Positions 25,436 through 34,503 of a DNA stretch of 64,000 bases are shown piece after piece (the first letter of the stretch is position 1; each line of letters starts with the position of its first letter). The notes beneath the pieces were generated by a model that saw only the letters and a list, made by a program, of their open reading frames with translations, had not been told where the DNA came from and did no database searches. Position numbers and translations under genes: made by a program. The DNA comes from Kordia algicida OT-1. GTDB lineage: Bacteria > Bacteroidota > Bacteroidia > Flavobacteriales > Flavobacteriaceae. The DNA lies in NCBI RefSeq assembly GCF_000154725.1, contig NZ_DS544873.1, positions 2,108,377-2,172,376 on the forward strand, given 5' to 3'.

Positions 25436-26209
25436 TTACGAATTCCGTAAACAAGATTTTGCATAAGCAATTGCTAAAAAAAGTAACGCATATAATAAGT
25501 ATTTCAACCATTTGGTACGCTTGTTATGTTTTTCTTCTTCTTCCAAAGTTCGCATTGCAAAGTTTGGTAACTCTTTTGGCTTTGCGTTTGGATCTTTGTA
25601 CTTTTTAAATTTTACATGCTGCATCAATTCGAAGCCTTCTACTGTATCTAAATTGACGCCTAATAATCGCTTGGCGACTCCAAAGGTGAAATCTTCCATG
25701 TATGCATCTTCCGTAAATGGTTCATCAGGATAGTTTTCATCTTTCCAATAACGAATTCCATCTTCTTCATACGAATTTTTATAAATTTCTAGTTCTTCTT
25801 GAAAAGGTTCACCATGTGCAATACATTCGCCATCAACAGCCATTTTTAAACGTGTTTTCAATCCGCGACGTATCAAAGCATATCCGTGAAAATTTGAAAC
25901 ACTATGACATGATACCGATAATATTTCTGCATGTGGAAATATAGAAACCAACGCGGTTTCTGGTGGTGATAAATTTAATCCATCCGAAAGTTCTATAGCG
26001 TGTTGGGTAATTTGATAATCGTCACAAATAATCAGCGTGTTATTGTGATATCCAATATTGATTGATTCGTCATTTGGATACAAACATTCTTCAAACAAAA
26101 CTTCTTTGTCAAATTCGTAATTCGCCTTTCCAAGTGCTTTTAAAAGCGCCGTTTCATCATTAAAACCATATCGGTTTTCAATTAAAACCATTGATGTTTT
26201 CCAACCCAT
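25436..26209 (-). CDS. DUF6928-like protein with C-terminal membrane anchor
   Basis: A 257-residue protein. MGWKTSMVLIENRYGFND and the ISVSCHSVSNFHGYA-type core resemble the DUF6928 family. Residues about 238-252 form a single C-terminal membrane segment, leaving the large domain in the cytoplasm. A conserved acidic stretch (DGIRYWKDENYPDEPF) lies in the middle. The role is unknown. Confidence 0.65.
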   Translation of the reverse strand: MGWKTSMVLIENRYGFNDETALLKALGKANYEFDKEVLFEECLYPNDESINIGYHNNTLIICDDYQITQHAIELSDGLNLSPPETALVSIFPHAEILSVSCHSVSNFHGYALIRRGLKTRLKMAVDGECIAHGEPFQEELEIYKNSYEEDGIRYWKDENYPDEPFTEDAYMEDFTFGVAKRLLGVNLDTVEGFELMQHVKFKKYKDPNAKPKELPNFAMRTLEEEEKHNKRTKWLKYLLYALLFLAIAYAKSCLRNS

Positions 26210-26229
26210 AATTGTTTATTTAGAGGAAA

Positions 26230-26736
26230 TTAATATAAGTATTTTCGAATATCTTTCAGCCAATACACGCCGAGAAAGATCAACGCAGGAAGTCCGAAGT
26301 AAAAGATCATAATACCCGACATATCTGCCAAACCATTTCTTGGCACAAAACCAGTTTCGCTGTTATGCGTATATATTGCAATAACAAGTGTAATGATATA
26401 TATTACCTGACTTACCGAATAGATGTACAATCCAATTAATTTTCTCGAAATCATTAAAACTGCACCAATGATGGTTCCAACCGAAGTTAATATGTATATC
26501 AATCCTCTTGTAGCAATGCCTTCATCTTCTGTAATGGCGGCAAAAAGTTCGTATATAATGGCACGTCCAATGGTAAAAAGTGAACCGCAAATAGTCAACA
26601 CGCACAAAACGATTAAGCCAACAGGTTTGTCGTTTCTATCAATATACACCACTTTTACACCTTGATTTGTGCCGCATTCCGGACAAAAATGTGCAGTGGC
26701 TTCCATCGAACTATTACAGTTGATACAATTTTTCAT
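26230..26736 (-). CDS. Zinc-ribbon membrane protein
   Basis: A 168-residue protein. The N-terminal zinc ribbon has the pairs CINC (4/7) and CPEC (18/21). Four membrane segments follow, with short loops. Proteins of this build are common and mostly uncharacterised. It starts 27 bp after its upstream neighbour in the minus-strand run. Confidence 0.75.
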   Translation of the reverse strand: MKNCINCNSSMEATAHFCPECGTNQGVKVVYIDRNDKPVGLIVLCVLTICGSLFTIGRAIIYELFAAITEDEGIATRGLIYILTSVGTIIGAVLMISRKLIGLYIYSVSQVIYIITLVIAIYTHNSETGFVPRNGLADMSGIMIFYFGLPALIFLGVYWLKDIRKYLY

Positions 26737-26763
26737 GTGTGATTTTCATTAAAGATAAGATTA

Positions 26764-27546
26764 TTATTCAGAAACAATCATAGCGCCTCTTTTTTTGTCT
26801 AAAATGGTGTAATGTTGTGCGATATTCAGGTTTAAAATTTCGATAAGTTCAGCTTCCGCTATATCAATTTTAGTAAGATTAAATGCTACAATTCCACTAG
26901 AAATTGTTCCGATAATAACACGTATATTTTTTTCTTTTTCTTGTGAAGTATCTAAAAAGCAAAAATCATTAATATCACTCCAATGATACAATTGATCGTG
27001 ATAATACAAACCTTCTGCAGTGGTTCTCAATACGGTTTTGTGTTTGTAATAGAACAACGTGAATATAGCGTAAATAAAGAAACCAATTGCTACAAAAAGC
27101 GTGAGTAACCAAATAAGAATGTGCCAAGATTCTGTTGTCCAAGTATAGCCAAACACTACTGCAACAATTGCACAAAAGCTCCAACCGACTCTTTCTTGAT
27201 TTGTGTTGATATCTTTAAACGATAGTCCGTGCGTCTCCTGAACCGTTTTGTATTTTGGAGTTGCTACTTTGTGAAATAACCACTTGTAATTTTCATCTTT
27301 TAGTTGAAATGTAAAGTAGTTTTTGTGAATAAATTTGATAATGTTTTGGCGAACATTATTTTCTGTAGTTTCCAGCGATTCGTCATCTAAGCTAAATGTA
27401 GTACATTCGGTTTCAAAATTAGCAACAGCATTCGTCAATCTGCAAAGCAAAGTTTCATCAGTAGCAAACAATCTATTTTTACAGACTTTGCAAAAAGCCA
27501 GTTGTTGTGCGTTTTCTACGTATGTTGATTTTTTCTGTTGAAACAT
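26764..27546 (-). CDS. Cys-cluster membrane protein
   Basis: A 260-residue protein. The N-terminal ~50 residues hold four Cys (FCKVC, LLCRLT, TECTTF) in a spacing typical of a small Bacteroidota zinc-knuckle. Two close membrane segments sit at about 122-142 and 146-168, and a C-terminal soluble domain (about 170-260) may be PH-like. No catalytic motif is seen. It starts 3 bp past the stop of the arrestin-like gene, so the two are very likely cotranscribed. Confidence 0.7.
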   Translation of the reverse strand: MFQQKKSTYVENAQQLAFCKVCKNRLFATDETLLCRLTNAVANFETECTTFSLDDESLETTENNVRQNIIKFIHKNYFTFQLKDENYKWLFHKVATPKYKTVQETHGLSFKDINTNQERVGWSFCAIVAVVFGYTWTTESWHILIWLLTLFVAIGFFIYAIFTLFYYKHKTVLRTTAEGLYYHDQLYHWSDINDFCFLDTSQEKEKNIRVIIGTISSGIVAFNLTKIDIAEAELIEILNLNIAQHYTILDKKRGAMIVSE

Positions 27547-27549
27547 ATA

Positions 27550-28578
27550 TTATAAGGTAACCAACGCTTCTTTATCGTCTACAAGTTTTTCTTTTTTAAC
27601 GGGAAATTTGCTAGTCAGTTTTAATTTAAGCCCCAAACTTGTAGTTCCTGTTATGGTCATTTGCCAAAAAATAGCTACGTCGTCTAGTTCCAACGTTGCC
27701 AAATCTGGATTGTTGACATACGGAAATGAAAATTCAGCATTTTTTCTAAAATTATTCAATGATTTTCTTTCGGAAATATACACCGTTTCGATGCTTGTTG
27801 AGGTTTTTGTTCCGCGCCTGTCCGTGACTTTTTCAATGATTTCATAAAACAACGTAGGTTCTTTCAAGGTAAACTTTTTTGTTTTATCAACCGTACAGCG
27901 AAAATTGTCGCCTTCATGCTCAAGTTTCATTGCTATTTTTCTCAAAGAAGATTCCATAAGTGCTTGCGTGATAATCGTTGTAATGATTAAAACTACAATT
28001 CCCAAAACCAGATACGCAACGTTCATTTCAGGCACAAAAAGTACATATAATAAGAAAAGCAAAAATGCCAAGATCACAGAAATACCATAGTTTTTTTTCA
28101 ATGAAAAATCATACGTTCCTTCTCGTACTTTAAAGGAACTGTTGGTATCTTTTATGTCGAATTTTTTCAGTGTTCGCAGTCTTCTATCGGATGTCATAAA
28201 CGATTTCACGCTCGAAAATAAACTCAATCCTAATTTCTTAAAATCATCTTTATGTACTTGCATTGTGACCTCGCAAGTATAGCTAAAACTCACATTTCTT
28301 CCATGATAACTTTGAATTGGCGCATCATCTAAAAAAAACGTAAACGGCAAGATGGTTTCTTCGTGAGCTTTTACCAAAGTTGGTTCAACAATAATTGGAA
28401 AAGTAGTCAATGTTTCTTTCTGCCCGCGCATACGTCCGCGAGCTTCAAAATGGATGTCTGCCAAAATGGAATCTATCAAAATATTTTCAGAAGAAACGAG
28501 TTCTAAATACCCTGAAGAAGCACGTCCGTCATGAGTTTGATTGATAAAAACTTCTGCTTGTAATGTAGCACTACTCAT
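27550..28578 (-). CDS. Arrestin-like beta-sandwich membrane protein
   Basis: A 342-residue protein. Residues about 1-120 look like an arrestin/Spo0M-type beta-sandwich (strand-rich, ILPFTFFLDD, VSFSYTCEVTMQV). Two membrane segments follow at about 172-187 and 190-208, then a second strand-rich domain (about 220-342). The start overlaps the stop of the upstream ATPase by 4 bp (ATGA), implying coupled translation. The two probably work together, perhaps as an energised membrane-trafficking or stress module. That is inference. Confidence 0.6.
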   Translation of the reverse strand: MSSATLQAEVFINQTHDGRASSGYLELVSSENILIDSILADIHFEARGRMRGQKETLTTFPIIVEPTLVKAHEETILPFTFFLDDAPIQSYHGRNVSFSYTCEVTMQVHKDDFKKLGLSLFSSVKSFMTSDRRLRTLKKFDIKDTNSSFKVREGTYDFSLKKNYGISVILAFLLFLLYVLFVPEMNVAYLVLGIVVLIITTIITQALMESSLRKIAMKLEHEGDNFRCTVDKTKKFTLKEPTLFYEIIEKVTDRRGTKTSTSIETVYISERKSLNNFRKNAEFSFPYVNNPDLATLELDDVAIFWQMTITGTTSLGLKLKLTSKFPVKKEKLVDDKEALVTL

Positions 28579-29159
28579 TGATATTTTTCGTAAAGTTTGT
28601 TAATAATTCCACGGTAATTGTCGCCATATTTCTGAATGATTTTTTTTAATTCGCTTTCGCTGAAAGTTGTCTGTTTCATCGATGTTTCGTTTTGCGCAAG
28701 CAACAATCTGTTGTGTATAATTTTACCTAAGATTTTGGTATCAATTCCTTTGAAACGAATCGTTTTCATGGGCTTTTTTACCAACAAGCACGATATTTTT
28801 CGTGTGTAATGTGTTGTATAAATCACTACTTTTTTTGTGGTAAACAGTTGTACACGTTCTTTAAAACTCAAATGGTGAATGCTGTCTACAAAAACGATGT
28901 TTGCGGTATGCTGAATAATCTCTGAAACCTTTGCTCCTTTTTCCAATAGAAAAATTGGATAGTGTGGTAATTGCTGTTGCAGCCAAATTAAATGTGTGGT
29001 TTTTCCGCGTCCTTGTTTACCTAAAAATTCAATAGCAATCGACGGATTATTCTCAATATAAGATGCAATCTCAGCAACCGAAAATCGCGGTACAATCGTA
29101 TGACTGATTTCGTGATCTAACACGCCAGCAAACGGATTAAAATTGTAGTGTTCTTTCAA
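28575..29159 (-). CDS. Small P-loop ATPase
   Basis: A 194-residue protein. Walker A is GKQGRGKT (47-54) and a Walker B-like strand is NIVFVDSIHH. A C-terminal helical part (TFSESELKKIIQKYGDNY) resembles the lid of AAA-type ATPases. It is short for AAA proteins and has no fused effector. It is the first gene of the nine-gene run and is translationally coupled to the arrestin-like protein. The exact family is not recognised. Confidence 0.7.
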   Translation of the reverse strand: MKEHYNFNPFAGVLDHEISHTIVPRFSVAEIASYIENNPSIAIEFLGKQGRGKTTHLIWLQQQLPHYPIFLLEKGAKVSEIIQHTANIVFVDSIHHLSFKERVQLFTTKKVVIYTTHYTRKISCLLVKKPMKTIRFKGIDTKILGKIIHNRLLLAQNETSMKQTTFSESELKKIIQKYGDNYRGIINKLYEKYQ

Positions 29160-29252
29160 TAGTTAGGGTTCATTTTCTCGTGATGAAATATACAATTATA
29201 TGTAGTTGTGTGCCAAAAAATGTTACAAATGCGATGAATTTACATGAAATTA

Positions 29253-29783
29253 CTAAAATTTCTCTAAGATTTGAAACACATTGTATTCAACAGCATTTTT
29301 ACTATTTACTTCAACAATTTCACAGGAAATCGAAGCTAGCCAATCGCGATGAGTTTTGATAGAACGACCTGTAAATTTTAAATCGTCATAACGAGATGCC
29401 CACGCCAAAAATGCTTGCGATCGTTCTTGAATCTCCGTATCTGTTTGCAATTTGTCTCCGTAACGTGCTAGTTCTCGTTTTTGCAGTCGTTCCAAACGAA
29501 TTTCTTTTTCTAGTGTGACAAAAACAACCAAATCGAAGGCGGTTTGCCAATAACTTCCCCAACTTACCAACGAACCACTGACAATTACATCTTCGGAGTT
29601 TTCAAAATCTGTTTGTAGCTTTTTGTTTCGTTCTTCCGAAGTAACTTTTATTTGAAACGGCGGATTGGTTGGCTTCCAATAATAGTCATCGACATCCAAA
29701 TGTTTGCATTCTATTACCTCTGCCAATTCTTTTGCCAATGTTGTGGTTCCTGAACCTGATGCACCGATGATAAGGATTTTCAT
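29253..29783 (-). CDS. P-loop NTPase, adenylate-kinase-like
   Basis: A 176-residue protein when started at the ATG at 29783 (MKILIIGASGSGTTTLAKEL); a longer reading frame starts at 29867 but its extra 28 residues look unrelated. Walker A is GASGSGTT. The next segment (KHLDVDDYYW) and the lid region with LERLQKRELARYG match the FlaR/adenylate-kinase-like family. The substrate is unknown. It is separate from the ATPase gene upstream by 93 bp and is probably monocistronic. Confidence 0.8.
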   Translation of the reverse strand: MKILIIGASGSGTTTLAKELAEVIECKHLDVDDYYWKPTNPPFQIKVTSEERNKKLQTDFENSEDVIVSGSLVSWGSYWQTAFDLVVFVTLEKEIRLERLQKRELARYGDKLQTDTEIQERSQAFLAWASRYDDLKFTGRSIKTHRDWLASISCEIVEVNSKNAVEYNVFQILEKF

Positions 29784-29965
29784 TGTTGCTTTTTTTGTGT
29801 ATCTAAAAAATTCAGACGAATTTAAAGGAGTTTGGTATAACTTTTCTTTTATAAAATCGATTTTCAAATTTATAGTAAAATTGTCAACTTATAGTAGAGA
29901 CGTACAAATGTGACAAGTTTTCTCGGAATGTTTCGGAATGAATAAAAAGTGAGTATTGTAAAATT

Positions 29966-30772
29966 CTACAGATAAACGTTGGTTACCAATTGTGATACCG
30001 TTGCATGATCGCTTCCGCCAGCAGGTTCAATAGTGATGTTTAACGAAGTTGCTTTGTCAATATAATTTAATACAACGACATCTTTACTTTTGTCAATGAT
30101 TCCCATATTTATCATTTCGCCATCAACATCTGCCCACATTTGATAGGTTTTATCGGCTGGCAACGCAGGAAGTTTTTGAGCGTTTACAATGGCAGATTTA
30201 TCTTGATGATTGATGTATGCTGTAGCAAATCCGTTAGGAATTTTATCATTTCCTTTTAAAGAATATTGCAACGTGTTTGGGTCTTTTACTACTTCCGCGA
30301 GCAATTCAGCATCTTTTAAGTTTCCTTCTAAATTTGCTATTTGTTCTTTGATAGTTTGTAATTCTTGTTGTGTGATTTGCAAATCATTCTGTGTTGCATT
30401 CCATTGATTAAACATCCACAAAGCACTTATCATAAACATAGCAGCGATTCCAGCGGCAATTCCTATCCATAAAAATGATACCGTTTTTCCACCATTTTGC
30501 TCGTCGGCTAGTTTTTCTTCTTTGGGAAGCGTTTTTACATTTGCTTCTTCTTGTATTGCTGCAAAAAGGTCTTCTTTGATGAAGTTTGGAGGTTGTATGG
30601 CGTTTTCTAATGAAACATTTTCGAAGTCTTGTTCAATTTCAGCATATTTTTTAGCCAAAACAGCATCTTCTGCTAACATTTTTTCAAGCGCAGTTACTTG
30701 CTCATCTGGCAATAAGCCAAGCAAGTACATTTCTAACATTCCGCTTTCTATGATAGTTTTTCTATCTTTCAT
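29966..30772 (-). CDS. RskA-type anti-sigma factor
   Basis: A 268-residue inner-membrane protein. The N-terminal zinc-less anti-sigma region (LEMYLLGLLPDEQVTALEKM) binds sigma in the cytoplasm. One membrane segment lies at about 100-120, followed by a helical linker and a C-terminal RskA domain (LPADKTYQMWADVDGEMINMG). The ATG at 30772 overlaps the sigma stop by 4 bp (ATGA), which favours it over the upstream ATG at 30793 and implies coupled translation. It would hold the sigma factor inactive until an envelope signal triggers its proteolysis. Confidence 0.9.
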   Translation of the reverse strand: MKDRKTIIESGMLEMYLLGLLPDEQVTALEKMLAEDAVLAKKYAEIEQDFENVSLENAIQPPNFIKEDLFAAIQEEANVKTLPKEEKLADEQNGGKTVSFLWIGIAAGIAAMFMISALWMFNQWNATQNDLQITQQELQTIKEQIANLEGNLKDAELLAEVVKDPNTLQYSLKGNDKIPNGFATAYINHQDKSAIVNAQKLPALPADKTYQMWADVDGEMINMGIIDKSKDVVVLNYIDKATSLNITIEPAGGSDHATVSQLVTNVYL

Positions 30773-31344
30773 GTCAACAGTTCTAATATACAAATTAATA
30801 TCAGCGATTCCTTTGCATAATGTCCGCGTAATTTTTCAACAGCTTGGCGCACATACGATTTGAAAGTTCCTAACGGAACGCCCATTTCTTCGTGTGCTTC
30901 TTTGTGTGTAAGTCCGTTGAAATATACGAGTTGTATCGCTTTTTGGTGATGTGGTTCTAACTTTGCCAATACACCTTTCAACTCTGTATGCAATTCTTGA
31001 TTTTCTGTTATACCTTCATCTTTATATACACTTAAATCTTCCGTTTGGATGAGTTTATCCTGTTTTCTAAGAAAATTTAACGTTGTATTTCTAGCAATTC
31101 TATACAGCCATGTATAAAATTTTCCTTTAGATGCGTCGTACAAATGTGATTTATTCCAAGCTTTCATAAAAGTTTCTTGTAAAATTTCTTGGGCAGCTTC
31201 TTCATTTCTACACATCCGAATAATTACACCATAAATAGCACCAGAATACGAGTCGTATAGCTTGGATAGCGCAGCTTCATCACGATTTTGAAATTGCTCA
31301 ATAAGTAAGGTGTTGTCTTTCACTTTTGAAATAAATCTTATCAA
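30769..31344 (-). CDS. ECF RNA polymerase sigma factor
   Basis: A 191-residue sigma-70 family protein, ECF group. Region 2 (LYDSYSGAIYGVIIRMC, then EILQETFMKAWNKSHLYD) and region 4 (HQKAIQLVYFNGLTHKEAHE, then VPLGTFKSYVRQAVEKL) are both present, joined by a short linker. It is paired with the RskA-type anti-sigma gene downstream. The fasciclin gene starts 118 bp away on the other strand and is a plausible target. Confidence 0.93.
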   Translation of the reverse strand: MIRFISKVKDNTLLIEQFQNRDEAALSKLYDSYSGAIYGVIIRMCRNEEAAQEILQETFMKAWNKSHLYDASKGKFYTWLYRIARNTTLNFLRKQDKLIQTEDLSVYKDEGITENQELHTELKGVLAKLEPHHQKAIQLVYFNGLTHKEAHEEMGVPLGTFKSYVRQAVEKLRGHYAKESLILICILELLT

Positions 31345-31462
31345 ATTTAAAAAAAAAATTCACCTAGCTCATCCAAACAGTAAAAACTTGTGTATATAAA
31401 AATGAAAGCGCTTAAGAATAAATAAAAAAAGAACTAAAAATTAAAAATCTAAAAAAATTATT

Positions 31463-31975
31463 ATGAAAAAATTAATCCTAACAATTACAACTGTAGCTTT
31501 ATTTTTATGTACAGCAAAAACCAATGCGCAAAATAAAGATATTGTAGATATTGCTGCATCAAACAAAAGTTTTTCAACATTAGTGACTGCGGTAAAAGCT
31601 GCTGGTTTGGTAGAAGCATTAAAATCTGAAGGACCATTTACAGTATTTGCTCCAACAAATAATGCATTCGCAAAAATTGACGCAAACACTTTAGGTGCTT
31701 TATTGAAACCAGAAAACAAGTCAAAATTAACTAGCATTCTAACATATCATGTCATCAAGGGAAAATTAACTGCAAAAGATGTAGTTGCTGCTTTGAAAAA
31801 GGGAAAAGGAAAAGTGACGTTAACAACGCTTAGCGGAGCAAAAATAACTGTCGTTCAAAACGACAAAGGAATTTGGTTGAAAGACGCTAACGGGAATTAT
31901 AGCATGATTTCAAAAACAGATATCATGGCGAGTAATGGCGTAATTCACGTAATTGATAGCGTAGTGATGCCATAA
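31463..31975 (+). CDS. Secreted fasciclin-domain protein
   Basis: A 170-residue protein: a signal peptide (about 1-22, ending TNAQN) plus one FAS1 domain. The H1 motif is GPFTVFAPTNNAFAKI and the H2 motif is GVIHVIDSVVMP. It is exported and likely mediates adhesion or surface interactions. It is divergent from the ECF sigma gene, an arrangement repeated in many Flavobacteriia, so it may be part of that regulon. No sigma-specific promoter could be defined. Confidence 0.93.
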   Translation: MKKLILTITTVALFLCTAKTNAQNKDIVDIAASNKSFSTLVTAVKAAGLVEALKSEGPFTVFAPTNNAFAKIDANTLGALLKPENKSKLTSILTYHVIKGKLTAKDVVAALKKGKGKVTLTTLSGAKITVVQNDKGIWLKDANGNYSMISKTDIMASNGVIHVIDSVVMP

Positions 31976-32000
31976 TTAGTGTTGGTTAGTTTTACAATTC

Positions 32001-32037
32001 AGAGGAACGTTTTTCTTAGAAAGCGTTTCTCTTTTTT
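32001..32037 (+). terminator. Terminator of the fasciclin gene
   Basis: AGAGGAACG pairs with CGTTTCTCT (one wobble) and the stem extends inward through TTTCTT/AGAAAG, followed by a T-run at 32032-32037. It lies 25 bp after the stop codon. Confidence 0.75.
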
Positions 32038-32040
32038 AGG

Positions 32041-32096
32041 TGTTTGGTGTTTGGTGTTTGGTGTTTGGTGTTTGGTGTTTGGTGTTTGGTGTTTGG
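32041..32096. repeat. 7-bp tandem repeat (TGTTTGG), 8 copies
   Basis: Eight perfect copies start right after the fasciclin terminator. Degenerate CCTAAAACC-like repeats fill the next 70 bp. Copy number may differ between strains. Confidence 0.9.
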
Positions 32097-32170
32097 TAAG
32101 AAATTTCAAAAATCCTAAATCCCAAGACCTAAAACCCATAACCTAAGACCTAAAACTCAACACCCAAAAC

Positions 32171-32698
32171 CTATTTCCCTTTCGCTCCTACAAACTGCTG
32201 TGATTTGTTCTTAAACAATACATTAAACGTTGTCAAGCTTCCATACATTCTAGTAATATACTGTTGTAAGTCTACTTTTTCTTGATCGTCTAGATTTTTG
32301 TTTGAATTGATTTTTTGCTCCATCACACGAATACGATCGCGCAACATGACTATTTTGTGGAAAAAACCATCAATCGGAATTTCTTTACTTTTTAAATTGG
32401 TATCGCCAGGTTCTAAAATCATCTTTCCGCCTTTCCATTTATCAGCAATCGGAATAATTTCAGATACATCCGACCATTTTTTAAGCATCTTACGCAAAAT
32501 AGTTTCTACTTCATAAAAACTCACGCTATCCACCTCATCTTCTACAGCATCAATCACTTCAAAATCGCTATCAATATCAATCGTTTCCAATCCGTTTTCA
32601 ATAAAAGTTACCCAATAATGCTTAGAAGTTACGTTGGTTACCACACCCAATCCATATTCAGGGTGTTTAATTCGTGAGCTTATTCCTAAAATATTCAT
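32171..32698 (-). CDS. Conserved hypothetical protein, KOW/SH3-like N-terminus
   Basis: A 175-residue soluble protein. The N-terminal ~45 residues (SRIKHPEYGLGVVTNVTSK) look like a small SH3/CarD-type barrel. The rest is helical with a likely coiled coil (about 115-150). It resembles hypothetical proteins seen across Flavobacteriaceae. The role is unknown. It is divergent from the DUF4846 gene. Confidence 0.7.
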   Translation of the reverse strand: MNILGISSRIKHPEYGLGVVTNVTSKHYWVTFIENGLETIDIDSDFEVIDAVEDEVDSVSFYEVETILRKMLKKWSDVSEIIPIADKWKGGKMILEPGDTNLKSKEIPIDGFFHKIVMLRDRIRVMEQKINSNKNLDDQEKVDLQQYITRMYGSLTTFNVLFKNKSQQFVGAKGK

Positions 32699-32785
32699 CT
32701 TTTTTGTAGTTATTATTTCTATAAAATTATTAATTCGCTGTATTATTTCGTAGCTTTAATACATAAAAGTAAAAATAAACATCAA

Positions 32786-33640
32786 ATGCGAAATTCAACT
32801 ATATTTTCTATAAAAAATACTGTTTTTCTAGTGTTTTTAAGTTTGCTGTTTCTCGCTTGTGCGGAAGAAAAAAAACGAGAAACAACTCCTACGAAAGAAA
32901 TCGCATTACAGCAAGAAACTGAAACAGAACAACAATTGATAAATCCTGCGGGAAAAACCATTCAAGCGCGTTTCAATACACCAAAAAATTACCATAGAAT
33001 TCCCCTTGAAGCGACACACTTTGGAAGCTACCTCAGAAAACTTCCACTAAAGAAATTTAACAGCGCTGTAAAATACTTTGATGGACGCGAAAAATATAAC
33101 AACAACGTGTACATTTCAGTTGTAGATATGGAAATTGGCACGCGCGACTTACAACAATGCGCAGATGCTGTGATGCGATTGCGTGGCGAATTCCTCTTTG
33201 AGCAAAATCGATTGCAAGACATTCACTTTAATTTCCTATCAGACGGAAAACCACGATATTTCAAAAAATATGCAAAAGGCGATCATTCTTATAAAAAATT
33301 CAGACGCTACATGAATTACATTTTCGCGTATGCAAATACAGCTTCTTTACGAAAAGAATTGGCAAAAGTTCCCAACATAAAAGACATTCAAGTTGGCGAT
33401 GTATTTATTCAGCAAGGAAATCCTTTTGGACATGCGGTTATAGTTGTAGATGTTGCACAAAACTCGCAAGGAGAAAAAATATTTATGATTGCACAAAGCT
33501 ACATGCCTGCACAAGAAACTCAAATATTAGTCAATCAAAATAACCAAAATATCAGTCCGTGGTATGTTGCCGAAGAAGGAACATTACAAACTCCCGAATG
33601 GACGTTTAAAAGCTCGGACTTAAGAAGATTTAAAGACTGA
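32786..33640 (+). CDS. DUF4846 lipoprotein
   Basis: A 284-residue protein. The lipobox LFLACAEE (Cys25) and a charged linker precede the domain (about 55-284), which includes FGSYLRKLPL, the ADAVMRLRGE helix and GHAVIVVDVAQ. The domain's chromosomal associations and function are not known to me. The next gene begins 30 bp downstream on the same strand, so the two may be cotranscribed. Confidence 0.88.
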   Translation: MRNSTIFSIKNTVFLVFLSLLFLACAEEKKRETTPTKEIALQQETETEQQLINPAGKTIQARFNTPKNYHRIPLEATHFGSYLRKLPLKKFNSAVKYFDGREKYNNNVYISVVDMEIGTRDLQQCADAVMRLRGEFLFEQNRLQDIHFNFLSDGKPRYFKKYAKGDHSYKKFRRYMNYIFAYANTASLRKELAKVPNIKDIQVGDVFIQQGNPFGHAVIVVDVAQNSQGEKIFMIAQSYMPAQETQILVNQNNQNISPWYVAEEGTLQTPEWTFKSSDLRRFKD

Positions 33641-33670
33641 TTCTACAAATAAATCCTCAATCCCAAATCA

Positions 33671-34381
33671 ATGAAAAAATTTTTAAAAATTCTAGGAAAA
33701 TTCATCTTAGGAATTCTTGTAACACTGCTCATCGTTTTCTCTGTAGTTTATATAAAATATAACGAACCTTTGCCTAAAGGTGTAAAAAGTGCAGAAGCAG
33801 ATGATATGGCAACAAAAATGCTAAACGCTGTAAATTACGACGCTTACAAAAACACACGGTATTTGAGTTGGACATTTCCTGGTGGACATCATTATGTGTG
33901 GGATAAAGATCAGTATAAAGTTGATGTCTCTTGGAATACTACAAAAGTAGCCCTAAACCTAAAACAACCAAATACAAGTGCTGTTACTATTGATGGTGAA
34001 GCAGTTACTGGCAATGAAAAAACGGAAGTTATTAAAACCGCTGAAACGTACTTTAACAATGACTCTTTTTGGTTGGTAGCGCCTTACAAAGTTTTTGACA
34101 AAGGTGTCACGCGAAGTATTGTTACCAACAATGATGGACAAAAAGGGTTACTTATTACCTACGCTTCTGGCGGAAATACTCCAGGAGATTCTTATTTATG
34201 GTTTTTAGATGAAAACGGACGTCCAACAGGCTATCAAATGTGGGTGAGTATCATTCCTATTGGCGGATTATACGCTTCATGGGAAAATTGGCAAACCATG
34301 GAAAGCGGAATTCCACTCGCAACACTCCATACAATTCTCATACTAGATTTAGACATAAAAAACGTGAAAGCTTGGAACTAA
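33671..34381 (+). CDS. Hypothetical periplasmic protein with N-terminal anchor
   Basis: A 236-residue protein with one N-terminal membrane segment (about 9-28) and a strand-rich periplasmic part. Trp-rich motifs (SWTFPGGHHYVW, YLWFLDENGRP, YASWENWQTMESG) suggest a lipid- or ligand-binding half-barrel like that of DUF6503/LolA-type proteins, but this is a guess. It follows the DUF4846 gene closely. Confidence 0.75.
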   Translation: MKKFLKILGKFILGILVTLLIVFSVVYIKYNEPLPKGVKSAEADDMATKMLNAVNYDAYKNTRYLSWTFPGGHHYVWDKDQYKVDVSWNTTKVALNLKQPNTSAVTIDGEAVTGNEKTEVIKTAETYFNNDSFWLVAPYKVFDKGVTRSIVTNNDGQKGLLITYASGGNTPGDSYLWFLDENGRPTGYQMWVSIIPIGGLYASWENWQTMESGIPLATLHTILILDLDIKNVKAWN

Positions 34382-34503
34382 ATGAACTAACATTTGTTAA
34401 ATTTTAATATAATCTCATATTAAATGTTAAAAGTTTCTTATCAAATACCAAAAAAAGAGTTAACTTTAGCCCACTTTTATTAAACTAAATTTAATCTTAA
34501 ATT

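Noticed and set aside
29784..29867. 28-residue N-terminal extension of the P-loop protein
   Set aside because: The family's Walker A normally sits right at the N-terminus, and the ATG at 29783 fits this.
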